From Anodontia alba (taxonomy: Eukaryota; Mollusca; Bivalvia; Lucinida; Lucinidae), in NCBI GenBank assembly GCA_964016985.1, contig OZ024826.1:7799855-7863854 (forward strand): a stretch of DNA of 64,000 bases, in the 5' to 3' direction. Made by a program: the position numbers and the translations under genes. Below, piece after piece: positions 48,721-60,555 of the stretch. Numbering within the stretch: position 1 is the first letter of the stretch; each line of letters opens with the position of its first letter. The notes under the pieces are model-generated. The model saw only the letters and a list, made by a program, of their open reading frames with translations, had not been told where the DNA came from and did not search any database.

Positions 48721-51700
48721 TACCCCCCATATATGAAGTATGCCGAAGGGGTATATAGTTTTCATCGGTTCTGTCCGTTAATCTGTCCGTCCTTCCATCT
48801 GTCCTTCCGTCCATTAACCCTTTTTATAACTAAGTTTTACTTCGAAGTTTTTCGATTACTTATAACTCTGCAGTCACTGATCAAAAGCTTTTCGTATTTG
48901 GTATTGGGGGTACCTTGGAGGGTTCCATTCTACATCCATGAACCCCTGGGTCATGCCCTGGAGCGGATCTAGAGGTCAAAATCTAGGACACCCCAATAAA
49001 GTAGTATATTGCAGTTTCTTTAAACAAACAACTTGATAAAGGGATGGGCATCAGACATGTTTGTCATGTGAACACTCAGTGTTATAAGGTCAAGGTCATT
49101 GTGACCTTATTTTCATGCATCAGTGATTTTGCCTTATATTTTGAAGACTATTCCATATATTAATGTGATACTTGGGATACTCGTTCTGTGTAACACCACA
49201 ATTGACATCTTAACAAATGTAGGTCACCTTGATCTATATTTCATGGTCCAGTGATTTTCCTTATATCTTGAATGCTTGATGTATGAGCATCATTATTTGG
49301 GATTATGAATTAGTATGATCTGACAGTTGACCTAAAAGTAAATGCAAGTCACTGTGATCTATATTTCATGGTTCAGTGATTTTATGTTACATCTTGAAGA
49401 CAATTTGATGCATGACTATCACAGTTTTGGATTATGTGACCTATACTTCATAGCCCTGTGAGTTTGTCTTATATCTTCCACTATTTGATGCCTAAGTGTC
49501 ATATTTACATATAATGACACAATGTGACCTAAACTTTGACCTCAAAGCAAATATAAACTAGACAAAGTGCCCAGTGGTGCACGTATACTCCCGACCAGCG
49601 CTACCGCCAGTTTTTAAAGAGCACAAAGTATGTAGCTTTGACTCTGGAGATGGCAGTTATATGCTTTATGTGATAACATTGAAAAACTTCAATCACACAT
49701 AATATGAAGCCCTTGACCTCAAAGATCAGGCACAGGTGCAGGGATTGAGCTTTATAAAACTTTAGCCCTATAACTATCACCATATACTAGAGAAATCAAT
49801 CAGTCTTTATAATATAAGCAAAAATGACATTTGTATGAAAAGTCTGTGACCTTGACTTAAAAGCCATGCCCCAGCTTGGGGATGGTGCCGAGAAAAACTT
49901 TATACCTATATATACCATCATGCTTAATATTAATGAAACCAACAAAAGGGTCTTCATAATATAGCTATATAAATTTTAATGAAAATTTTAAGGTCACCTG
50001 CCTACTCAATGCCCTCTACATATCGGTAAAGTATCACAAAAATATCTTAAAGAATTTTTAGAGTTATTGCCCGCACAAGATTTAAATAACCAAGGGAGAA
50101 AACTGCAGAATGGAGTCAGAAAGTCATTCTTGAATGTGATATGCCTACTCAATGTCCTATACATACTGGTGAAGTATCATGAAAATATCTTAACATGTTT
50201 TAAAGTTATGGTTTGCACAAAATTTTTACAATTCTGGAGACAAGGGGAGATAACTCATGGACCAAGTCAGAGTTGTCTTTCTTGTACCTGACACCCTACC
50301 AAATGCCCTCTACAACCTGACAGTTTCCTGAAAATAGCTCAAAGGGTAGTTAGGAGTTATGGGGTGCACAATAATGCATTTATGGACAGACAGATGGATG
50401 GATGGATGAATGGATGAATTCCATGCTGATAGCTATATCCCCTAAACCTCTCAGTAGGAGGATAACGAAATTCAACAAAAGGTATTGATGTTATAGCTAT
50501 ATAAACTTAGATGCAAATATTTTTACTTTTATGTGAAATTTCTAAGTCTGTGACCTTGACCTCGAGGTCATACCCCGGGATGGGGATGATGCTGAGTAAA
50601 ACTCTAGACCTATATCTACCAACATGTCAAATATAGATGAAATTCCTCAAAGGGTCTTAATGATATAGCTATATAAACTTAAACACAAAAAACTCTGACT
50701 TTTTTATAAAAATTCTAAGTCTGTGACCTTGACCCCAAAGTCACCCCCGGGGTGGGGATGGTGCTGATAAAAACTTTAGACGTATATCTACCATCATGCC
50801 AAATATGAATGAAATCCATCAAAGGGTCTTCAAAATATGAGGTCTTATAAACTTTAACACAAAAACTTTGACCCAAAGACAAAAATAAAGTATGAACAAA
50901 TAATGCTTCAAAGGATAGACAGACGATCAGATTTCTTGCTGATAGCTATATCTGCTCAACCATTCAGTTAGGGGATAATGAAATTTGATAAAAGGTCTTG
51001 ATGATATGGCTATCTAAACTTAAACGCAAAAATATTTACTTTTATATGAAAATTCTAAGTTTGTGACCTTGATCTCGGTCACACCCATGTGGGGATCATG
51101 CGGAGTAAGAGGCTAGGCTAATATCTACCAACATGTCAAATATAAATGAAATTCCTCAAGGGTCTTGATGATATGGCTATATAAACTTAAACACAAAAAA
51201 CTTTTGACTTTTTTTATGAAAATTCTAAGTCCGTGACCTTGACCTCAAGGTCACACCTGGGGTGGCGATGGTGCTGATAAAAACTTAAGACCTATATCTA
51301 CCATCATGCCAAATATGAATGAAATCCATCAAAGGGTCTTCAAAATATGAGGTCTTATAAACTTTAACTCAAAAACTTTGACCCTAAGACAAAAATAAAG
51401 TATAAACGAATAATACTTCAATGGACTGACGGACAGACAAACAGATTCCTTGCTGATAGCTATATCAGCTCAACCTTTCAGTTAGGGGATAATGAAATTT
51501 AATAAAAGGTCTTGATGATATAGCTATATAAACTTAAACGCAAAAATTTTTACTTTTATATGAAAATTCTAAGTTCATGACCTTGACCTCGGTCACATCC
51601 AGGGTGGGGATCATGCCGAGTAAGAAGCTAGGCCGATATCTACCAACATGTCAAATATAAATGAAATTCCTCAAGGGTCTTGATGATATAGCTATATAAA

Positions 51701-52585
51701 CTTAAACACAAAAAACTGAATTTTTTCACGAAAATTCTAAGTCCGTGACCTTGACCCCAAGGTCACCCCCGTGGTGGGGATGGTGCCGATAAAAACTTTA
51801 GACCTATATCTACCATCATGCCATATATGAACGAAATCCATCAAAGGGTCTTCAAAATATGAGGTCTTATAAACTTTAACACAAAAACTTTGACCCTGTG
51901 ACTTTTTTATGAAAATTCTAAGTCCGTGACCTTGACCCCAAGGTCACCCCCGGGGTGAGGATGGTGCTGATAAAAACTTTAGACCTATATCTACCATCAT
52001 GCCAAATATGAACGAAATCCATCAAAGGAGCTTCAAAATATGAGGTCTTATAAACTTTAACGCAAAAACTTTGACAAACGAACGAATGAACGAACGAACG
52101 TATGTACGTACGTATGAACGAATGGACGGACGAACAGACGAATGGAAAAGTGAAAACTATATACCCCAACATACTTGGTATGTCGGGGGTATAATCAGCA
52201 TAACCTATATTTCATGTCTAGTGATTTTGCTTAATATCTTCTATATTATATAATGGATTAACATCAAAGTTGGTATAATGGATCAATGTGACCATCGGAT
52301 TGACTGACAGGTATATGTAGGTCAATGATCTATATTTTATGGTCCAGCGATTTAGCTTCATGTCTTGAAGACTATTTACTCCAGAAAAATTGCACTTGGG
52401 ATGACAGATCAGTGTCACTCAGAGACTGACCGTGTAAAATTTACCGGTATGTGGATCATTGACTTATATTTCATGGTCCACTGATTTTGACATATCATTG
52501 TCATTGACCTTTGAAATATTTTATAATTAAAAAATGGTGCCGGCCAGGGATATTTGTGACCCTCTGGGCACTTGCTATAGTTTTG
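48720..52585. repeat. Dispersed repeat F, copy 2, with a nested tandem-unit element
   Basis: Head ATACCCCCCATATATGAAGT, then GGGGTATATAGTTTTCATCG; tail ACCCTCTGGGCACTTGCTAT. Sequence parallels 39055-40370 until about 49555 and resumes at about 52195, so 49555-52190 is an insertion. Confidence 0.7.
49555..52190. repeat. Nested tandem-unit element G (GTGACCTTGACC units of ~180 bp)
   Basis: Head ACTAGACAAAGTGCCCAGTG. Units from about 50470 contain AAAATTCTAAGTCCGTGACC, TTGACCCCAAGGTCACCCCC, GGGGATGGTGCTGATAAAAA and CATGCCAAATATGAACGAAA, alternating with GATGATATAGCTATATAAAC. Tail ACGAACGAACGTATGTACGT then TACTTGGTATGTCGGGGGTA. No coding sequence. Confidence 0.7.
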
Positions 52586-52787
52586 TGATAAAATAATATA
52601 ATTAAAGCCAGTCTTGTAATGAAATGATTTTTGGGGAAAAAAAAATCATTTATTGACTTCTGATGAAAAGCCAAAACTGTTTTACTGACGAGCAGTTAAA
52701 AGTACCATAATAACCCTACAATTAATAAACATCTTATATTATTCATAAAAAAACCCCAAAAAACACATAACTTTACTTTTGAATAAC

Positions 52788-53595
52788 AAGAGGTCCAATA
52801 TGGCCCTGTATTGCTCACCTGATTACCAGACAAGTTTCTAGTCAGTTGGCCTTTCAGTTCAAGAGAAGGTTCAATATAGATTTCAAGATGGCCCCCCTTC
52901 TCGGATTGACAATCAGAACAATTTTAGCTATTTTTGATCTACATGTCACCTCGATACTCCCAATGAAGTTTGGAGTCAATTGGCCTTTCAGTTAAAGAGA
53001 AGAAAATCTAAATAGATTTTCAAGATGCGTGCAGCTACCTGGAAGGGGGCCCACTGATGTGGATGTTGCCCCTGTACCTGCACGTTAATCAAAAATCCAA
53101 GGATGATGATGATGATGATGACAGCCATTCTGGATTTCCGACTGGAACAATTTTAGCTATTTTTGATTTGCAAGTAACCTTGATACTTCCTACCAAGTTT
53201 CAAGTCAATTGGCCTTTGCTTCAGAAGAAGTTCAAAATAGATTTTAAAGACCATACTGGATTATCGAGATGATGGCCATCCTGGATTTCTATCAGAAAGA
53301 TTTTAGCTGTTTATGATCTTGAAGTTGCCCTGATAATTCCTGCCAAGCTTGAAGTCAATTTGCCTTTCAGTTCAGGAGAAGAAGCGCAAAATAGATTTTC
53401 AAGATGGCAGCCATCTTGGATTTCCAATCGGTACAATTTTAGCTGTTTTTGATCTATCCCGTTACTTCCTACCCAGTTTCGAGTCAATTGACCCAGGGAT
53501 GCAGGAGGACCATTTAAAAGCAAGTTGTTGATGCCGCATGACAAACATTGACAAATTTGTGCTCGAAGCGATCAGGTAAGCTAAAAATGGAGACC
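52788..53595. repeat. Tandem-unit element C, second copy
   Basis: Head ACAAGAGGTCCAATATGGCC, units with AGTCAGTTGGCCTTTCAGTT and GATTTTCAAGATGGC, as at 34355-35445. A short unrelated insert with (GAT)n lies at about 53028-53122. Confidence 0.7.
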
Positions 53596-55190
53596 GGTAA
53601 AAAAACAACTTTCTGGGAGATACTGAAACAACAGCAATAAATACTGGTCTGTCTGGAAGTTCAAGCCTATCCAGACCTCATAGCTCCAGGTAAGGCACTT
53701 TTTTCAAAGGAAAACGATATTTTAGGCAATTCTTATGAGTACTCAATATACCATTACGTTTTTGTATTTTATAGATAAATTTCAAAACGACATTCCTAAA
53801 TTATCCCCATTTGCCTCCTGACTTGGCACTATGATGAACTCTTAGTGGCTCAAACTATCTCCCTTGCTGAGGCAATGTTAATGATTAACCACAAGGTATA
53901 TTTCTTGGACTAAGAAAAAAAATTACTTAAATTTTATCAAATGCCTGGTTGCATATTATAATATGCACAATGTTGACAAACATTTTCCCATGTTGCACAT
54001 CAATTAAGATCATACATGTGATTCTCCCGGCGTGAGTTAAAAACCTGGGATTGAGGTGGTCTCCCGTTTCTTTTTTTAATCCGTATGCCAAAAATTCCTA
54101 CCCAAAAAAACTGCCAAGTGACCATTTTGAAACCAAGCGGTTATATACGGTAAATAATTGGGAATATTATCATGTCGTTAAAAGGTATGACATATTGTGT
54201 CCATGTTTTGCCAGAGGCGAAAATTGATAAGCATGTATGTTTACTGTCGCCCTTCGATGAGCTGTTACAAAAGAGCAGCTGTTATTTTGAATATGAAATA
54301 AATTCCAGTGCATTATTCAGCTCTCTAGCAATACAACATTATAAATTTTTTCACATTAACAAACAGGAACTGAAATAATTGTACTGAAAGACGCAAAAAC
54401 TATTTTCCTATTTGAAGACTTGTAAAGTAGGAACATAATGGTACATATTAATACAAAACATTTGAATCCTGAGTTTTGAAATGTGATATTTATAAAAGAT
54501 TAAGTGTATCTGAATGCTACTGAGAAGAAAAAATAGAGAAAAATTAAAACTATCAAAAGATTTTGAGCTTTATATATCCTGTAATGTATACTGATAACCA
54601 CTGCTATGGTAACTAACTTTTACTAAGACAAGTTTGAGACAAATTGGGCAGTGTCCTCCTAATCCTGTGTAAAGATTATTTTTAGGGTACGGCCTAACAG
54701 ATTGAGACATGTCACGAAAGACCCGTTTTTTGTTATTTGTGAACAACAAAGGTGCACACCGGCCTGCAAAGCTGCGCAGTCTGATCAACACCATTTGTGT
54801 TAGCTGCTTGGATAGAACAATACTTGTAGTTCCTATATATAAAATTTCAAAAATCTTGCTGTCTGTGTAGCTGAGCAGGCCGGTTTGTGTTGTACCTGGT
54901 TGTAAATCCCGAAGACAGGTTTTCTCGTTGTGTGGCTCAATTGTGTATTAATTGAGTGTGGCCAGTAAATACATTTGGAATACTTGGTGATTACCGACAG
55001 GCAATATCGAAGAAGCCGTTGGCTAAAGTGAAAGTACAGTACTAATTGACATGCGTATTTGTTTACTGCCATCAGACAACTCAATTAAAGATCAATGTCC
55101 AAAAGACAGATAATTAAGTGTGCTCATCAGGAGCATGTGCCAATAAAGCCATTGACGAACGACCGATTAGGCACGCGATAGGATGGTATC
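53596..55190. other. Intergenic, nothing recognised
   Basis: AT-rich with scattered short frames. No conserved protein, element end or RNA gene seen. Confidence 0.45.
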
Positions 55191-55194
55191 AGGG

Positions 55195-55690
55195 AATGTT
55201 TTATGAAACTACTGGCAAACAGTGTAGACCTTGAGCAGTCTATAGGAGCAGTCTGGTCTTGGTCTACAGTGCTTGCTGTCTGAATATTTAGGGTAAATAT
55301 GGTAAAAAGGGCAATGAACGTGTTTGGACCTTCAAATATGTTTTAACGCGCATTGAAACAGGTCGATAAAAAAACTGATATGGAATCGAAATTCCTATCA
55401 AATTTTATAAATGTCCTGCTTTGAAAATTTGGGCCATCACATGTATGTAAGATACCTTATGCTCCCTGTTTAAATAATAAACTGCTAATCACAACAGCAG
55501 CAGACAACATTTTTTTTTCTTTTTGTAAGTAAATATGGTTTGATATTTCATGTGAATCATCTGCTATGCAGAAGATTCACTTGAAATGACAAGCCTTGCT
55601 TTCTCAAAAAAAAAAAAAAAAAAAAAAGAAAAAGAAAAAAAAAAGATAAAATAATTTTCAAAATGCCATTTCTTGTAATTTTGAAAGGCA
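55195..55690. repeat. Two palindromic repeat copies
   Basis: 55210-55290: AACAGTGTAGACCTTGAGCA...GTCTTGGTCTACAGTGCTTG followed by TTTAGGGTAAATATGGTA. 55510-55610: TTTGATATTTCATGTGAATC facing GATTCACTTGAAATGACAAG, then a poly-A tract. Confidence 0.6.
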
Positions 55691-55784
55691 TTATAAGGTT
55701 TAAATGTGGATTTCTATTTAATAAGATTGATTTCTACATGAGGTCATGTGAATATTAAACAAAGTAAATGAAGAATATACTTAA

Positions 55785-56045
55785 GACAAGCGCTCGAGGG
55801 TTGAGCGCAAGACTATTGTAACTCAAGCATATTTTTGAAACCCTTGTTTAGGGGCAACTTGGACCCCTTTGTAAACAATGCAAATTTAGGTGCCATTGCT
55901 CATATGAGCAATGGCACCTAAATTTTCATTGTTTACAGAAAGAAATGTTGTAATCTTCATAACGCCTTCATGGTGAGGAGATTAGGTTTGGGGAAAACCA
56001 ACCATCTGACTTACGCCAGTCTTGCGCTCAACCCTCGAGCTGTCA
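55785..56045. mobile_element. ~250-bp inverted-repeat element (GCTCGAGGGTTGAGCGCAAG ends)
   Basis: Left end GCGCTCGAGGGTTGAGCGCA then AGACT; right end AGTCTTGCGCTCAACCCTCG then AGC. A second, inner palindrome is TTAGGTGCCATTGCTCATAT against ATGAGCAATGGCACCTAAAT. Confidence 0.75.
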
Positions 56046-56457
56046 GAGGATCTGACTGTCCCTTCTGTAGTGCTATCAGAGCTTTCTAGCTTTCATAGTT
56101 CCTCAGAAATCTGTTACAAAAATTTTCAAGAATGGCAAAATTTGAAAACCTACCAAGGGACATAACCCCAAGAGTTATTGGCCCTTGGCCATAAATTTTG
56201 CTACTACACCTTCCTTATCTTAGAGACAAAGTGTGGTATAAGTTTCATAGAAGTAGGACCACAAACATAAAAGTTATTAAGCAAAATGCATTTTAATTTT
56301 TTGAAAATATACCAAGGAACATAACTCCAAGAGTTATCGACCCTTGACCCTTATTCTGGTATACACAATACATCCAGTCATTGTCCATGTTTACACGAAC
56401 TTTCATTTCAGCTTTCTAGTCTAGCTTTCTTAGTTCCTGAGAAATCAGTTACGAAAA

Positions 56458-59400
56458 GGAAGGGGGGGGGGGGGGGGGGGGGGGTTGGTTGGGAGTCCAT
56501 AAGGCCCTTTTTCTGCCCCGTAACAAAAGTCTTCATTTTTTGCTGATACATTTCCTTTAGTGTCCCATTTACTAAAACAGTATTGATTTTGCTAGGTATG
56601 CCCTAGTTTTGGAGTAACATGATCATGAAAGTGGGTGGGGTAATTCAGTATGAACCTGAGGTATGATATTTTAAACACCGTTTAAAACGCTCTTCTAAAA
56701 TATATCACACCACATTATACCTTATTTTGTTTGTTAGACAAATGCCTTAGGTAATATCCTATCTCATTAACTTCCCTTTAAAGATAAAAATTACATCTGC
56801 AGCATCTCTTTTATGAAAATCTTCGTTTTTTTTGTTAATTTTGCATCTTGTAATTCAATAAAATCTAGCCTTTCTCCGGATCTAAAAGGTGAAATATTTT
56901 GAAACTTACCTGAATACAACATTGGGACAGTGCAAAGAGATGACAAAGTTTTGGTGACATTGGCCTTATTTTCAAGGTCACATCGGCTTTGTGGAATTGT
57001 CAAAAAGGCAGGAGCCAATTAGCCTATTTTTATGTTACTTAGCAAAAGTCTTCATTTTCTCCTAATATATTGCCTATAATATCTTTTTAGCTCATGAGAG
57101 GACAAAGTGCTCTTTGTGAGCTATTGTGATCAGTCAATGTCTGTCGTGAGTCATCCTTCATGCCTCGTGATGTGTCAACAATTTGCAATAAATGACAACT
57201 TCTCCTACTCTCCTTGGCCAATTTCAATCAAACTTCACAGGAATGTTGCTCAAGTGACTCTCTACCAAAAGCGTTAAAATTGTTCCACATCAATGAACAA
57301 GATGGCCACTAGAGCTAAAAATAGAAAAATCTTTAAATGACAGCTCCTCCTATATCATTGAGCCAGTTTGAATCAAACTTGACAGGCGTGTTGCCTATAT
57401 GTCTCACTACCAAAATGGCTAAAATTGTTCCACATCAATGAACAAAATGGCTGCTAGAGCTAGAAATGGAAAAATCTTCAAATGACAGCTCCTCCAATAT
57501 CACTGAGCCAGTTTGAATCAAACTTGACAGGCATGTGCCTATGTGTCTCATTATCAAAATAGCTAAAAATTGTTCTGCATCAATGAACAAGATGGCCACC
57601 AGAGCTAAAATAGAGAAAAAAATCTTTAAATGACAGCTCCTCCTATATCTTTGGACCAATTTGAATCAAACTTGACAGGCATGTAGCCAAAGTGTCTCTC
57701 TACCAAAAAAGCTAAAATGGCTATAAATAGAAACATCTTTAAATGACAACTCAAACCCTTTGGCCAATTTCGATCAAACTTGACAATAAATAAAATATTT
57801 GATAAATCGTCAAGGTATCTTGAAGTTGAATTGAAAGCCTCCATAATGTCAGCCTGATTTTCACGTGAGAGAGATTCATGAAATCTCTCTCATAACAAAA
57901 AAGAAACAAATCTTTAACAAGAGGAGCACAATTAGTTCCCATCGGAATACCAATAGTTTGTCTATAAAGTTTAGTTCCAAATCTAATAAAAATATTATCC
58001 AAAAGATAAACAAGGGCATCACAGACTTTTTGACACGACCATAAATTGTGATTATTATATACATCAGAAGTGAAAAAAGCACATTCTTCGTTGCAAGCCA
58101 AATATTGGGTATTCTCCCGAATAAACATTCGGTTAATTAAATCAATAAGTTTATCTTTTATAAGATGATGAGGTAACGTAGTATACAGTGTAGAAAAATC
58201 ATATATAGACAATTTAGAAGCCTGAAAGTTTTTAGATTTAAATTTATTGAGAACATCATTAGAATTTTTAATTGACCAAAAATAGTTAATTCCGTCCCTT
58301 TTGTAAACAGTATCATAGTATCTAATCCAATGTTTTTTAACAGCAGTAAGGCATGAAGTTAGCAGTTTGGACAAAACAGTAGTCATAAAAGAACTAGAAT
58401 TAGCAATGAAACGTGCTTTATAAGGTCGTTTATGAAGTTTCGGTAACCAATATAACGTAGGAAGTCTGTCTTGCTTTTCTTTAATACTCACTGCAAACTT
58501 AGCAGTAATATCGATAGAATGGGTATTGACAATAGATCTCTCGTCAGTAGAAATCCATTCATATGTTTTGGTACTACCAAGTTCTTGTTTTAGAGTATTG
58601 ATATAATAAAGTCGTCACACAACAACAAAAAACTGTAAAGCTCGACTGAAATTTGTTCTGGTGGCCATTATGCTCATTGGTGTGGAACAATTCTATCTAT
58701 TTTAGCTCTGGCAGCCATTATGTTCATTGGTGTGGAACAATTTTATCTATTTTCGTAGAGTTATATAGGCAATATTCCTGTGAAGATTGACTTAAATTGG
58801 CCTAGGGATGTAAGAGAAGTTGTCATTTATGGCAAATTGTTGATGCAGCATGATGCACAACGGACGATACATGACAGACATTGACCAATCATAATTTAGC
58901 TCACAATGAGCACTTCATGCTTGGGAGAGCTAAAAATACATTATCAGCAATATATTAAGAGAAAATGAAGACTTTTGCTAAGTAGCATAAAAAACAGTCT
59001 AATGAGCACCTGCTCTTTTGACAATTCTACAGCCCATGTGACCTTGAAAATAAGGTCAAGGTCACCAAAACTTTGTCATCTCTTTATCCTATCCCAATGT
59101 TGTATTCAGGTAAGTTTCAAAATAATGGGTAAAAGGCTAGATTTTATTGAATTCCAAGATGCAACATTAACAAAAATTGAAATTTCATAAAAAAAGATGC
59201 TGCAGATGTAACATTTTTCTTTAAAGGGAGGTTAATGAGATAGGATATTACCTAAGGCATTTGTCTAATAAACAGAGGGAGGTATAACGGGGTGTGATAT
59301 ATCTTAAAAGGGAAACAGTGTTTAAAATATGGTACTTCAGGTTCATACTGAATTACCCCACCCACTTTCATGATCATGCTACACCAAACCTAGGGCTTAC

Positions 59401-59525
59401 GATGCAAAATCAGTACTGTTTTAGTAAATGGGCCATTATAGGTAATGCATCAGCAAAAAATGAAGACTTTTGTTACAAGGCAGGAAAAAGACCTTATGGA
59501 CCCCCCCCCCCCCCCCCCCCCCCCC
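56458..59525. mobile_element. 3.07-kb inverted-repeat insertion capped by G and C tracts
   Basis: A 23-G run at 56462-56484 opens the left arm and a 25-C run at 59501-59525 closes the right arm. Arms of about 830 bp (56485-57310 and 58660-59500) are inverted copies: AACAAAAGTCTTCATTTTTT faces AAAAAATGAAGACTTTTGTT; GGGGTAATTCAGTATGAACC faces GGTTCATACTGAATTACCCC; TACTTAGCAAAAGTCTTC faces GAAGACTTTTGCTAAGTA. The loop holds four ~137-bp tandem units (about 57290-57780) and a reverse-transcriptase fragment. The flanks rejoin to a sister-repeat sequence. Confidence 0.78.
57785..58616 (-). pseudogene. Reverse-transcriptase fragment (MGTNCAPL type, Penelope-like or related)
   Basis: The minus strand reads from about 58616: YINTLKQELGSTKTYEWIST, then DRLPTLYWLPKLHKRPYKAR, FIANSSS, SIYDFSTLYTTLPHHLIKDK, and TIGIPMGTNCAPLVKDLFLF. 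After one frame change the active-site motif is STSRYLDDLSNI (about 57800-57835), with the two catalytic Asp intact. Blocks LPKLHK, YDFSTLYTTLP and MGTNCAPL define a reverse-transcriptase family common in aquatic invertebrates; I lean to Penelope-like but am not sure. The N-terminus and everything after the YLDD box are missing, so the copy is dead. It sits in the loop of the 56458-59525 structure. Confidence 0.8.
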
Positions 59526-60555
59526 TTTTCAAGAATGGCAAAATTTCAAAACCTACCAAGGGACATAACTCCAAGAGATGGGCCCCTTGGCCACTATTCT
59601 GCCACTACATCTTCCTTACCTTAGAAACAAAGTGTGGTATACGTTTCATCTAAGTAGGACCACAAACATAAAAGTTAAAATGGACTTATTTTTTGAAAAT
59701 CTACCAAGGGACATAACTCCAAGATTATTGGATCCTTTGCCCCTATTCCGGTATGCACAATACATCCAGTCATTGTCCATGTTTATACAAACTTTCAGCT
59801 TTCTAGCTTTCTTAGGTTCTGAGAAATCTGTTATGAAAATTTTCAAGAATGGTAAAATTTTAAAACCTTCCAAGGGACATAACTCCATGAGTTATCATCC
59901 CTTGGACACCGTTCTGCCATTACATCTTCCTTACCTTAGAGACCAAGTGTGGTATAAGTTTCATCGAAGTAGGACCACAAACATATAAGTTATTGAGCAA
60001 AATGCATTTTAATCTTTTGAAAACCTACCAAGGGACATAGAGTTATGGACCCTTTGTACCCGATTCTGGTATACATGATACATCCAGTCATTGTCCATGT
60101 TTATACGAATTTTCAGCTTTCTAGCTTTCATAGTTCCTGAGAAATCTATTATGAAAATTTTCAAAAATGGCAAAATTTGAAAACCTATCAAGGGACATAA
60201 CTGCAAGAGTTATGGGCCCTTGGCCACCATTCTGCCACTACACCTTCCTTACCACAGAGACCAAGTAAAAGGTGGTAAAAGGTTCATTGAAGTAGGACCA
60301 CAAACAAAAGTTGTTAAGCCAAATGCATTTTCAATTTTGAAAACCTACCAAGATACATAACTCCAAGAGTTATGGGCCCTTGGCCACTATTCTGCGACTA
60401 CACCTTACTTACCTTAGAGACCAAGTGTAGTATAAGTTTCATTGAAGTTGGACCACAAACATAAAAGTTATTAAGCAAAATACATTTTAATTTTGCAGTC
60501 ACAGAAGGACATGGCAAATCCAATATAGCCCCACTTTTTCAAAGCGGGGCTATAA

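Larger units (their letters stand above)
56080..60555. repeat. Tandem-unit element H (~265-bp units), split by an inverted-repeat insertion
   Basis: Units contain AAAACCTACCAAGGGACATA, ACTCCAAGAGTTATGGGCCC, TTCTGCCACTACACCTTCCT, TGTGGTATAAGTTTCATTGA and AGTAGGACCACAAACATAAA. The tail is GACATGGCAAATCCAATATA then CAAAGCGGGGCTATAAAA. 56458-59525 interrupts one unit between ACGAAAA and TTTTCAAGAATGG; other units have these joined. Confidence 0.75.

Noticed and set aside
53028..53122. (GAT)n flanked segment as a coding exon
   Set aside because: Short unique insert in a repeat copy; no splice signals or recognisable peptide.
59294..59653. 119-codon frame with a run of prolines
   Set aside because: The prolines are translated from the C tract of the inverted-repeat insertion; the rest is tandem-unit repeat sequence.
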